Source: Eudoraea sp.
GTDB taxonomy: Bacteria; Bacteroidota; Bacteroidia; Flavobacteriales; Flavobacteriaceae
Assembly (NCBI GenBank): GCA_013042925.1
Contig: JABDPH010000439.1
Coordinates: 1-8,168, forward strand
DNA: 8,168 bases
Reading direction: 5' to 3'
Shown: one piece after another, positions 1-7,044 of the stretch
How the letters are laid out: every line of letters begins with the position of its first letter
How positions within the stretch are numbered: the stretch's first letter is position 1
Notes under the pieces: model-generated
Databases searched by the model: none
What the model saw: only the letters and a program-made list of their open reading frames with translations
Told to the model about the DNA's origin: nothing
Program-made: the position numbers and the translations under genes

Positions 1-1386
1 AAGTCTGAATTGCGTAGCCTGGGTAGGACCGTACATTAGATGCAGCCAAAGTCTGGGGCGCAGAAAAAAGTATTTGCGAAGAGGAGGATTGCATCCAATA
101 ATCTTGGCCATTCCGTTCATATATCTGTGATAATCTACCAAACTACGGATCCGTTCTGCATTATGCTCAAATTGTTCACGGTATGCGTCAAAGTCTTCCC
201 GCGCAGTCTTTTCCATATTTTCAGGAGCCGGCAACTTCATGTCCTTGTTAAAAATCAAGGCGCAATATCTGGACTGCATTTCCATAATAGGAAACTGGCT
301 TCCAAAACCGGGTCTTGCCCAACCAATCCAGGCTATTCGATCACCATATTTGGGATGAATCATATGTTTATACATCTTTCTGGGATCACAGCTCTTAAGC
401 TCTTCGGGCATAAAGTCTACTTTATTCTTGTAACCTGTACAAAAAACGATAGTATCAATATTCTCAATACAAGTACCTTCAACATCAGTTAATTTAGTAC
501 CACTCATTTCTACTTTGGTAATATCCCCGATTACTTTACAGCCATGATGTGCAATGGCCTTAGGTAAGGCCAGGGTTTTGGTGCCAAATATTCCCCAAAT
601 GCCACGTTCAACAGTAATTTTTTCATTGAGATCTGCCAGAGCATCAAAAACTGGGTCTTGCCTTGCTCGCTCCAGCTTCAGCACAAAGGGACTTAGCTTC
701 TTACCGTATTCACGCGGTAAATCCCAAATTCCGCGATGTGTTGAAACATCGGCTGCATGTCCCCCACGCCGACGCGGAACCACCCATCCGGTAGATTCAC
801 GGAGACTTACCCAACATTCTTTGGCTACTTTTGAAATTTCAAAAGCTACATCCGATCCAGACTCACCACCACCCACAACAAGCACTCGCTTACCCTCAAA
901 ATCGTTTGCATTTTTATAGTCCCTGGAATGTGAATAGGAAACTTTGGTAAGTTCTTTTTGCCAATCGGGATATTTGGGTACATTATTATTTCCTATAGCC
1001 AAAATAAGGCGTTTGGTTTCTATTAATTCATCAGATGCAAGTCTAATCTTCCAATGATCTTCATCAATTGAAACTACTTCTGCCACTTTGCTGCTATAGC
1101 GTATATGTTCTTTCACGCCAAAATGGTCGGCATAGGAGTCCCAATAGGAAACAGCTTCATCCTTACTCCAGAAATGATGGTCCATGCCTTCCCCTACCCA
1201 GAAATCAGAAAACATGCTGAAGGTTACGGAAGATGTCAGGATTAGATTGTCATACCCATTGGCGAAAACCCCTCCTAAGGTATCAGACTGCTCTAAACAC
1301 AGTACATCCTTAATTCCTTTTTCAAGTAGTTCTTTAACCGCTACAATGCCTCCGGGCCCTGCCCCAATTACTATACAGCTATACAT
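1..1386 (-). CDS. Flavin-containing monooxygenase (FMO family), 3' end beyond window
   Basis: Read from the minus strand, this frame is open for 462 codons from ATG at 1386-1384 to the window edge, so the C-terminus is missing. An FAD-binding Rossmann motif, GAGPGG, lies at residues 8-13, with the strand-end acidic residue E32 (LCLEQSDTLGG). An FMO signature-like stretch carries HSRDYK at 153-158. It is followed directly by the NADPH Rossmann motif GGGESG at 172-177. FCTGY at 315-319 matches the FATGY-type motif of the family. The last visible residues (GPTQATQFRL, 453-462) resemble the C-terminal GPxxxxQ(F/Y)RL stretch of eukaryotic-type FMOs, so perhaps a few dozen residues are missing. The family uses FAD, NADPH and O2 to oxygenate nucleophilic N or S atoms, or acts as a Baeyer-Villiger enzyme; the substrate here cannot be read from sequence. 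The enzyme is probably cytosolic, as no signal peptide is visible. The start lies 3 bp after the stop of the upstream gene, suggesting translational coupling. Family assignment is firm; substrate is unknown. Confidence 0.93.
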   Translation of the reverse strand, partial: MYSCIVIGAGPGGIVAVKELLEKGIKDVLCLEQSDTLGGVFANGYDNLILTSSVTFSMFSDFWVGEGMDHHFWSKDEAVSYWDSYADHFGVKEHIRYSSKVAEVVSIDEDHWKIRLASDELIETKRLILAIGNNNVPKYPDWQKELTKVSYSHSRDYKNANDFEGKRVLVVGGGESGSDVAFEISKVAKECWVSLRESTGWVVPRRRGGHAADVSTHRGIWDLPREYGKKLSPFVLKLERARQDPVFDALADLNEKITVERGIWGIFGTKTLALPKAIAHHGCKVIGDITKVEMSGTKLTDVEGTCIENIDTIVFCTGYKNKVDFMPEELKSCDPRKMYKHMIHPKYGDRIAWIGWARPGFGSQFPIMEMQSRYCALIFNKDMKLPAPENMEKTAREDFDAYREQFEHNAERIRSLVDYHRYMNGMAKIIGCNPPLRKYFFLRPRLWLHLMYGPTQATQFRL

Positions 1387-1389
1387 TTG

Positions 1390-1908
1390 TTATACTATTA
1401 TGTTTTCAATTTTTAAATCGGCTAATTCAAATAAAGGCAAAATATCATGGTCAATATCCTGCTTTTGAATGATATCTTGTTCATAACCGGTACTTAAGTC
1501 CGGCGGTAAGACTTCAATTATACTGGAATATAGAAGTGGTCCGTCAAAAGAAGTATCTATATTAATGATTGAGATTACCGCAACACTATGTTCTTCTTTG
1601 GTGCTAAAGTTATCTATTATCCAATCCGGCAATCTTACAGGCACCGCGCCAATGGTTTCTTTATTATAATGAATTTTGGATTGTTTCAGGGTCTTTCCAA
1701 GCAATTCTCCTGACAGTATCGTCTGATGTACTGTTTTAATGGTTTTATGATCTGTATTATAAAACCTAACAACCCCTACCGTCCTTGAAACATCCTTTTT
1801 ATCTCTGAGATGAACAATCCTTATTTCATTATCCTGGTGAATAATATCACATGAAATGGGGCCATAAAGTTTCTCAAGCGAAGTGGTATGTAATTTTTTT
1901 TTATCCAT
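1390..1908 (-). CDS. Conserved-type hypothetical protein, 172 aa; faint chorismate-lyase/UTRA-like pattern
   Basis: This is a complete frame, ATG at 1908-1906 to TAA at 1392-1390, on the same strand as the monooxygenase gene and 3 bp upstream of it. I do not recognise it with confidence. It has no signal peptide, no membrane segment and no cysteine cluster; its only cysteine is C20. The middle part reads as an Arg-Val-His-Leu strand, then a second strand, then SGELLGKTLKQSKIHYNKE (roughly residues 66-84). This loosely resembles the order of elements in chorismate pyruvate-lyase-like folds, where a strand carrying Arg is followed by a 'pLGxxL' turn and a basic/acidic tail. The C-terminal half (LYSSIIEVLPPDL, about 125-137) also resembles UTRA-type folds. 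These are impressions of pattern, not an identification. A run of nine A residues encodes KKK just after the start. There is no clear Shine-Dalgarno sequence, which is usual in Bacteroidetes. The coupling to the FMO gene suggests a shared pathway. The gene itself is probably real, because it is long, well packed and in operon phase. Confidence 0.75.
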   Translation of the reverse strand: MDKKKLHTTSLEKLYGPISCDIIHQDNEIRIVHLRDKKDVSRTVGVVRFYNTDHKTIKTVHQTILSGELLGKTLKQSKIHYNKETIGAVPVRLPDWIIDNFSTKEEHSVAVISIINIDTSFDGPLLYSSIIEVLPPDLSTGYEQDIIQKQDIDHDILPLFELADLKIENIIV

Positions 1909-2255
1909 CTATATTCGAGTACTATTCTCGGTTATTCTTTTTAACATTCTCATTTTTACCGCTTCAAATACACGGTTTATTACCCCATATTACGCCGCCT
2001 AAAATACACAAAAATTAAGAATGGATTGTAGATTTTTGGTCAATCAAGCAACGCGCATGATAAACGACAACTATTTCTTAATAAACACTGATTTTCGGTA
2101 TGTACCTGCAAATCTCTAAGCGCTGTAGGAATCTTCTTCTAACATTGTTAAACAAACTCACATTTTAATAATTACTTCAAAGGGTTCCAATAAATTTTGT
2201 AAATTCAGCTCAATATTTTTTATAAAGACCAACCACAATTATTTTCCAGCCAACT
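1909..2255. promoter_or_regulatory. Divergent intergenic region, 347 bp, likely carrying both promoters
   Basis: This A+T-rich non-coding stretch separates the leftward FMO unit from the rightward signalling unit, so promoters for both should lie here. I found no perfect Bacteroidetes-type promoter (TTTG, about 19-21 bp, TAnnTTTG). The nearest candidate for the leftward unit is TAATTTTTG (minus strand, 2017-2009) with TTGACC upstream (2043-2038). It has one extra base in the -7 box and a slightly long spacer. For the rightward unit, TAAATTTTG (2191-2199) has the same one-base excess but no good partner box. A sigma70-like pair, TTGTAA (2197) and TATAAA (2221) with 18 bp between, is an alternative. 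A short inverted repeat, CGAG-N7-CTCG, lies at 1916-1930 just ahead of the leftward start. No tRNA, small gene, riboswitch or long repeat was seen. Confidence 0.45.
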
Positions 2256-5200
2256 ATGCCTAAAACCATATTTAAAACCCGCCTAAAAGCTTTAGCCTTT
2301 TTTCTTTGTTTCTTTTTAATAGCCATCTCACCTCTTTTGGCTCAGAAACAATTGGGAAAACCAATTATAACAAATTACAAATACCAGGATTATGGAGCAG
2401 GACCTGCCAATTGGTGGGCATTAGAAGATGATAAAGGAATTATGTATTTCGCAAATGGAGGCGGGATTTTGCAATACGATGGGGTAAATTGGAATTTGAT
2501 CAGGTTACCCAAGGTTGGAGGCGTGCGATCGTTAAAAAAAGATAAGCATGGTACAATTCATGTTGGGGGAATTGGCGAAATAGGATATTTGGAAGCAGAT
2601 GCTAACGGAGAATTTCAATATAAGACGTTGCTAAATGAAATTCCCGAAGAGCATAGGTCTTTTAAAGATGTATGGGAGATAGATTACCATAAGGATAGAA
2701 TCATTTTTAGAACAGAATTTAAATTATATGCCTGGGATGGTGAAAAAATGAAAGTGATTCCGTCTGAGGATGGTTATCATGTAGGTAATATTGTTAATGA
2801 CACCTATTACCTGCGTATTTGGGGGGTAGGTCTATGTATCTTGAAGGATGATGACACTTTTGAAGTAGTTCCTGGTGGAGAAGCTTTTACCAGCGAACGT
2901 ATTTACACCATCTTACCATATGATGAAGATCAATTGCTTATTGGCACACGAACCAAAGGGTTTTTCTTGTATGATGGGAAGGAATTTAAGCCCTTTAAGA
3001 CAGAAATAGATGCCTATGTTAAAGACAAGTTATATCTTCCAGGAGTCGCCTTGGATGATGGTCGTTTTGTATTGAATACTTTTAGTGATGGCGCTTATCT
3101 AATTGATCATGATGGAAAATTAATACAGAAGTATACCACAGATAATGGGTTGCAGGATGGGAGCGTCGATTATGTATATGTCGATTCAAGAGGCGTTCTT
3201 TGGATTATGCTCTTAAATGGTATTTCTACGACAAACCTTAATTCTACTTTTACTTTGTTGGATTCCGACATGGGTCTTTCAACAAATGTAGTCAATGATG
3301 TCTATAGATTTAAAGGTGTCCTTTATTTGAGTAACAATGATGGTGTCTCTTATTTGGATGAAGATGAAAAAGTGATAAAAAATATACCCGGCACCTTTGG
3401 TCAGGGAACTAATTTTTTGGAATTCAACGATAGGCTATATGTGGGGACCAATGGAATGGGATTTGTAGAAATTACAGGAACTTCCTTTAAATATGTACGG
3501 GAAAATATCGATTATGATTTTAGAGCCGGTCAAATTTATCAATCAAAGATGGATCCAAAGCGGATATATATATCACATCAACAAGGAATAATAAGTTTTT
3601 ATTACGATAGCCGCCAAAATAAATTCCTCGAAGAATCATTTACCAATGAACCAACAAGAAGCAGCGCTAATATGTTAGAAGCTTCTGATGGAAGTTTGTT
3701 TGTAGAGTCTAGTCTAGAAAGTCAAGTGATACGGATTTATCCCAAATTAGTTGATAATAAGCTTAGTTTTCCGGATTCGAAATTTGAATATCCGGATACT
3801 CGTAATGGTTTGCCTAATTCCAGAATATTTTTTGTGGAGGCCGGTGAAGAAATTGTCTTTTGGGCAACAGAAACGCAACAGTCTTTCGCATTTAATGAAA
3901 GTGAAAACCGTTTTGAAGAAAAAAAATTCTTTTTTGCTGACCAGATAGATTTTAACAGACCAGGCACTAATTTTTATGAGGATGACAATGGTAGCCTATG
4001 GTTTGATGTAGGATCCGGACTAACGGTAGCCTCAAAAGATTCCAATGGGGAGTATACTATTAACAAAGAAACTTTTAAGGAACTTAAGAACAATCGAATC
4101 TGGACTATTTACGTTGAGAATTCTGAGGAGAATGACACGCAATTGGCATGGTTTACAGGTCCTGATGGGGTTATAAGATATGAAGGAAATCTTGCTAAAC
4201 CCTTTGTTCCTAACTTTAATGTAGAATTGAGAAAGTTGGCTATAGCAGGAGATTCTCTTATCTACGCTGGCAACTCAGATTTTCCTGAAGGTCTTAAAAT
4301 ACCTTATGATCAGAATAATGTAAATATTGGCTATGCAGCCCCCTTATTTATTGGACAAAATGAAATGCAATACAGCACCCAATTAGCAGGACTGGACAAA
4401 ACCTGGTCTGATTGGACCAAACAGGCAACCAGAGAGTATATTAATCTCCCACCCGGAAAATATAGCTTTAAGGTAAGGGCGCGAAATGTATATGGGGATG
4501 TTTCCGAGGAAAAGTCGGTCAGTTTTAGTATTAATGCTCCTTGGTACGAAACGTGGTGGGCTTATACACTCTATGTTTTAGGCTTACTCTTACTGGTCTA
4601 CGCCATTGTTAAAACCAGGACTAACCTCTTAGTGAAACAGCAAAAAGATCTGGAAGAAAAAGTGGAAGAACGTACCAAGGAAGTACAACAGCGTTTGGAA
4701 GAATTGGATACCATTAACAATGTAAGTAAGGCGCTAACAGAGAAATTAGAACTTAATGAATTGATACAATTGGTGGGTAATGAAATGAAACATCTTTTTA
4801 AATCGGATATTACCTATCTGGCAATATTGGATGAAGAAAAAGGAGTTATTAATTTTCCTTACCAGGTTGGTGATGATATGCCTCCGATGAATTATGGTGA
4901 AGGATTCACTTCTAAAATTATTCAAACCGGTGAATCTTTATTAATAAACAAAGATACCGATATCGTTGCCCAATACGACAAGTATGGGATTGAGCAAACC
5001 GGTAAACGGGCCATCTCATATTTGGGGGTTCCCATTCCTGTGGAAGATAAAATTATTGGTGTACTAAGTGTTCAAAGCACAAAACTTGCCAGCAGATTTA
5101 ATCAGGAAGATAAAAATTTACTAAGCACAATTGCCATTAACGTGGGGATTGCCCTTCATAATGCAGAGCTTTATGAAGAAGCTAAAGGGGCCAAGGCAAA

Positions 5201-6635
5201 AGCAGAGGATGCCAATGAAGCTAAAAGTGCCTTCCTTTCTACTGTAAGTCATGAATTGCGTACCCCCTTAACATCTGTATTGGGTTTTGCAAAAATCATC
5301 AGAAAAAGACTCGAAGAAAAGATATTTCCTGCGGTGACCGTTGATGATCAAAAAATAAAGCGAACCATGAAGCAGGTCAGCGAAAACCTGAACGTAGTAG
5401 TATCTGAAGGTGAGCGGCTTACTAATTTGATCAATGATGTTCTGGATCTCGCCAAAATAGAATCGGGCAGGATGGAGTGGAACAAGAAACCTGTTTTCCT
5501 GCAGGATGTCATCAGCAGAGCCATAGCCAGCACCTCCTCGCTGTTTGAACAGAAAAATTTAACGCTGAAGAAAAATGTTCCTGAAGATCTGCCATTGGCC
5601 AGTGCTGACGAAGACAAGCTGATCCAGGTAGTTATTAACCTCTTATCTAATGCAGTTAAATTTACTGATAAAGGCTCTGTCGCCATTGAGGCATCTTTGG
5701 ACAACGGACAAATACTTGTTGAAGTCCAGGATACCGGGATAGGAATTGCCGAGGAAGACAGACACAAGGTATTTGAACGTTTCAGGCAAGCCGGAGATAC
5801 ACTTACCGACAAACCCAAAGGCACGGGACTGGGCCTTCCAATTTGTAGGGAAATCATTGAACATCACGGCGGCATTATCTGGATGAAAAGCACAGAAGGA
5901 GTTGGAAGTACTTTTTTCTTTACCATTCCTGTTATAGGAGAAGGTACAGATCAGCCGCCTATTCAACTAGACAGAATCCTTAAAAGTTTAAAAAAACAAA
6001 TTAAGCACTCCTCTCTTAAAACATTGAAAAAGGCACAGACTATTTTAGTTGTGGATGATGATACGCCTATCCGGTCTTTACTGCGGCAGGAACTTACAGA
6101 GGCGGGCTATGAAGTAAAAGAAGCGGCCAATGGTAAAGCAGCTCTGGACATGGTAAGATTATCCAAACCAGATTTAATTATTCTTGATGTAATGATGCCT
6201 GAAATAAATGGATTTGACGTAGCGGCTGTGCTAAAAAACGATCCGGCGACTATGGACATCCCAATAATTATTTTATCTATTGTACAGGACAAAGAACGGG
6301 GATTTAGGATAGGTGTAGACCGGTATCTTACGAAACCTATAAATACAGAACATCTGTTTCATGAAGTGGAAGAACTGCTGGAACAAGGCGTGTCCAAGAA
6401 GAAAGTCCTTGTGGTTGATGAAGATGCGTCGGCTGTAAAAACACTTGCAGAAGTTTTAAATGCCAGGGGTTATAAAGTAGTGGAGTCTACCTCCAAAGAC
6501 TTTATGGAAACTGCCACCAAAGCCAAGCCCGATATAATAATGTTAAACTCCGTTTATAATGGGGATCAAAAGAAAATTAAAGACCTGAAATTGCAGGAAG
6601 GGATGGAAAATGTTATGTTTTTTATCTATGAGTAA
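2256..6635 (+). CDS. Hybrid sensor histidine kinase: beta-propeller, Y_Y_Y, TM, GAF, HisKA, HATPase, REC, degenerate REC
   Basis: This 1459-residue membrane sensor kinase should bind an external ligand and autophosphorylate. The first ATG gives a full signal peptide: basic N-terminus, hydrophobic core and cleavage probably after A29 (SPLLA|Q). Residues about 30-680 are a Reg_prop beta-propeller ectodomain, with repeat turns such as NGLQDGSVDYVY (~298), MGLSTNVVNDVY (~338) and NGLPNSRIFF (~517). A Y_Y_Y domain follows (~685-760), ending at the usual PWYETWW. The single TM helix spans ~767-786, then a coiled coil (~790-830), GAF (~834-976) and HisKA with phospho-acceptor H999 in SHELRTP. The HisKA domain carries an extra stretch between its helices. 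HATPase_c shows the N box (N1128, N1132), DTGIGI from D1159 and GTGLGL from G1189. A complete receiver has D1267, D1268, phospho-acceptor D1311, S1341 and K1360. The tail (~1383-1459) is a second, degenerate receiver. The architecture resembles Bacteroidetes hybrid two-component systems (HTCS) but lacks their AraC-type DNA-binding domain, so output probably passes to another protein. The stop is 29 bp before the next gene. Ligand unknown. Confidence 0.95.
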   Translation: MPKTIFKTRLKALAFFLCFFLIAISPLLAQKQLGKPIITNYKYQDYGAGPANWWALEDDKGIMYFANGGGILQYDGVNWNLIRLPKVGGVRSLKKDKHGTIHVGGIGEIGYLEADANGEFQYKTLLNEIPEEHRSFKDVWEIDYHKDRIIFRTEFKLYAWDGEKMKVIPSEDGYHVGNIVNDTYYLRIWGVGLCILKDDDTFEVVPGGEAFTSERIYTILPYDEDQLLIGTRTKGFFLYDGKEFKPFKTEIDAYVKDKLYLPGVALDDGRFVLNTFSDGAYLIDHDGKLIQKYTTDNGLQDGSVDYVYVDSRGVLWIMLLNGISTTNLNSTFTLLDSDMGLSTNVVNDVYRFKGVLYLSNNDGVSYLDEDEKVIKNIPGTFGQGTNFLEFNDRLYVGTNGMGFVEITGTSFKYVRENIDYDFRAGQIYQSKMDPKRIYISHQQGIISFYYDSRQNKFLEESFTNEPTRSSANMLEASDGSLFVESSLESQVIRIYPKLVDNKLSFPDSKFEYPDTRNGLPNSRIFFVEAGEEIVFWATETQQSFAFNESENRFEEKKFFFADQIDFNRPGTNFYEDDNGSLWFDVGSGLTVASKDSNGEYTINKETFKELKNNRIWTIYVENSEENDTQLAWFTGPDGVIRYEGNLAKPFVPNFNVELRKLAIAGDSLIYAGNSDFPEGLKIPYDQNNVNIGYAAPLFIGQNEMQYSTQLAGLDKTWSDWTKQATREYINLPPGKYSFKVRARNVYGDVSEEKSVSFSINAPWYETWWAYTLYVLGLLLLVYAIVKTRTNLLVKQQKDLEEKVEERTKEVQQRLEELDTINNVSKALTEKLELNELIQLVGNEMKHLFKSDITYLAILDEEKGVINFPYQVGDDMPPMNYGEGFTSKIIQTGESLLINKDTDIVAQYDKYGIEQTGKRAISYLGVPIPVEDKIIGVLSVQSTKLASRFNQEDKNLLSTIAINVGIALHNAELYEEAKGAKAKAEDANEAKSAFLSTVSHELRTPLTSVLGFAKIIRKRLEEKIFPAVTVDDQKIKRTMKQVSENLNVVVSEGERLTNLINDVLDLAKIESGRMEWNKKPVFLQDVISRAIASTSSLFEQKNLTLKKNVPEDLPLASADEDKLIQVVINLLSNAVKFTDKGSVAIEASLDNGQILVEVQDTGIGIAEEDRHKVFERFRQAGDTLTDKPKGTGLGLPICREIIEHHGGIIWMKSTEGVGSTFFFTIPVIGEGTDQPPIQLDRILKSLKKQIKHSSLKTLKKAQTILVVDDDTPIRSLLRQELTEAGYEVKEAANGKAALDMVRLSKPDLIILDVMMPEINGFDVAAVLKNDPATMDIPIIILSIVQDKERGFRIGVDRYLTKPINTEHLFHEVEELLEQGVSKKKVLVVDEDASAVKTLAEVLNARGYKVVESTSKDFMETATKAKPDIIMLNSVYNGDQKKIKDLKLQEGMENVMFFIYE
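6402..6632 (+). other. Degenerate, shortened receiver domain at the kinase C-terminus
   Basis: Residues ~1383-1459 of the kinase restart a receiver fold with KVLVVDEDAS, giving the acidic pair D1388/E1389 (D1390 follows). In the first receiver, D1267 lies 44 residues before phospho-acceptor D1311. Here the equivalent position, 43 residues after D1388, is N1431 (IIMLNSV in place of IILDVMM). The protein stops at FFIYE, about where strand beta4 ends, so the region carrying the conserved Ser/Thr follow-on and Lys is absent. The bases after the TAA do not continue a KPF/KPI motif, which argues against a simple frameshift. This domain should not accept phosphate in the normal way. A role in dimerisation, docking or autoinhibition is inference. 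Confidence 0.8.
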
Positions 6636-6664
6636 AATAAATCATAAAAGAAACTAAATAATAT
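6636..6664 (+). other. Short A-rich spacer between kinase and receiver genes
   Basis: These 29 bp hold no hairpin followed by a T-run, so no terminator is visible. The sequence before the ATG at 6665 is A-rich (AAAAGAAAC, about 8 bp upstream) and lacks a classic GGAGG. This is consistent with cotranscription of the kinase and receiver genes and with initiation on A-rich leaders, as is common in Bacteroidetes. Confidence 0.55.
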
Positions 6665-7042
6665 ATGGGACAAAAATTACTGATAGTAGATGATGAGGCT
6701 CACATCAGAATGTTAATTGAGCAAACTTTAGAGGATTTAGAGGATGAAGGGGTAGATTTATTGTTTGCTGAGAATGGTGAAGAGGCATTAAATTTAATAA
6801 AGGAAGAGGAACCAAATCTTGTATTCCTGGATGTAATGATGCCAAAAATGAATGGGATGGAGGTTTGTCAGATTGTAAAGAAAGAGCTCAATTTAGCACA
6901 TGTTTATATTATACTTTTAACCGCAAAAGGTCAGGAAGTTGATCGGCAAAAAGGCCTTGACATGGGGGCAGACCGATACATGACAAAGCCTTTTGACCCG
7001 GATGAGATGCTGGCTGTTGCGGAAGAAATCTTGAAAGTATAG
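6665..7042 (+). CDS. Stand-alone response regulator receiver (CheY-like), 125 aa
   Basis: The whole protein is one receiver domain with every catalytic residue in place. The acidic pair is D9/D10 (LLIVDDE), the phospho-acceptor is D56 (VFLDVMMP), the switch Thr is T86 (LLTAKG) and the Lys is K108 (MTKPF). No DNA-binding or enzymatic output domain is attached, so it should act by protein contact or as a phosphate shuttle. It starts at ATG 6665, 29 bp after the kinase stop, and its TAG ends 2 bp before the ATG of the cyclase gene. This makes it the natural intermediate between the two. Predicted partners are the hybrid kinase as phosphodonor (and/or phosphatase) and the cyclase as target. The partners are inferred from gene order. 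It is probably cytosolic. An alternative is a second shuttle or phosphate sink for the kinase, independent of the cyclase. Family identification is very secure. Confidence 0.95.
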   Translation: MGQKLLIVDDEAHIRMLIEQTLEDLEDEGVDLLFAENGEEALNLIKEEEPNLVFLDVMMPKMNGMEVCQIVKKELNLAHVYIILLTAKGQEVDRQKGLDMGADRYMTKPFDPDEMLAVAEEILKV

Positions 7043-7044
7043 AA

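Noticed and set aside
40..919. Plus-strand open frames of 150 and 121 codons over the left part of the window
   Set aside because: They lie entirely antisense to the monooxygenase, whose frame carries clear FAD and NADPH motifs. Their translations show no family features.
1184..1468. Plus-strand 94-codon frame across the junction of the two leftward genes
   Set aside because: It is antisense to both genes, low in complexity, and has no recognisable motif.
3916..3936. Near-palindrome of an A8 run, TTC and a T run as a possible terminator
   Set aside because: It lies within the kinase coding frame (EEKKFFFAD) and lacks a GC-rich stem. It is explained by Lys and Phe codons.
3737..3967. Overlapping short frames on both strands within the propeller region
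   Set aside because: They sit inside the continuous 1459-codon kinase frame and have no supporting start context or motif.
5348..5966. Minus-strand frames of 169 and 107 codons opposite the kinase core
   Set aside because: The plus strand here encodes HisKA/HATPase motifs in register. The reverse frames are Ser-rich shadows of that coding sequence.
6600..6664. Possible frameshift that would have cut off the kinase's second receiver
   Set aside because: No frame across the 29-bp spacer continues the missing receiver part (a Lys-Pro motif and last helix) before the next gene, so a single indel does not restore a full domain.
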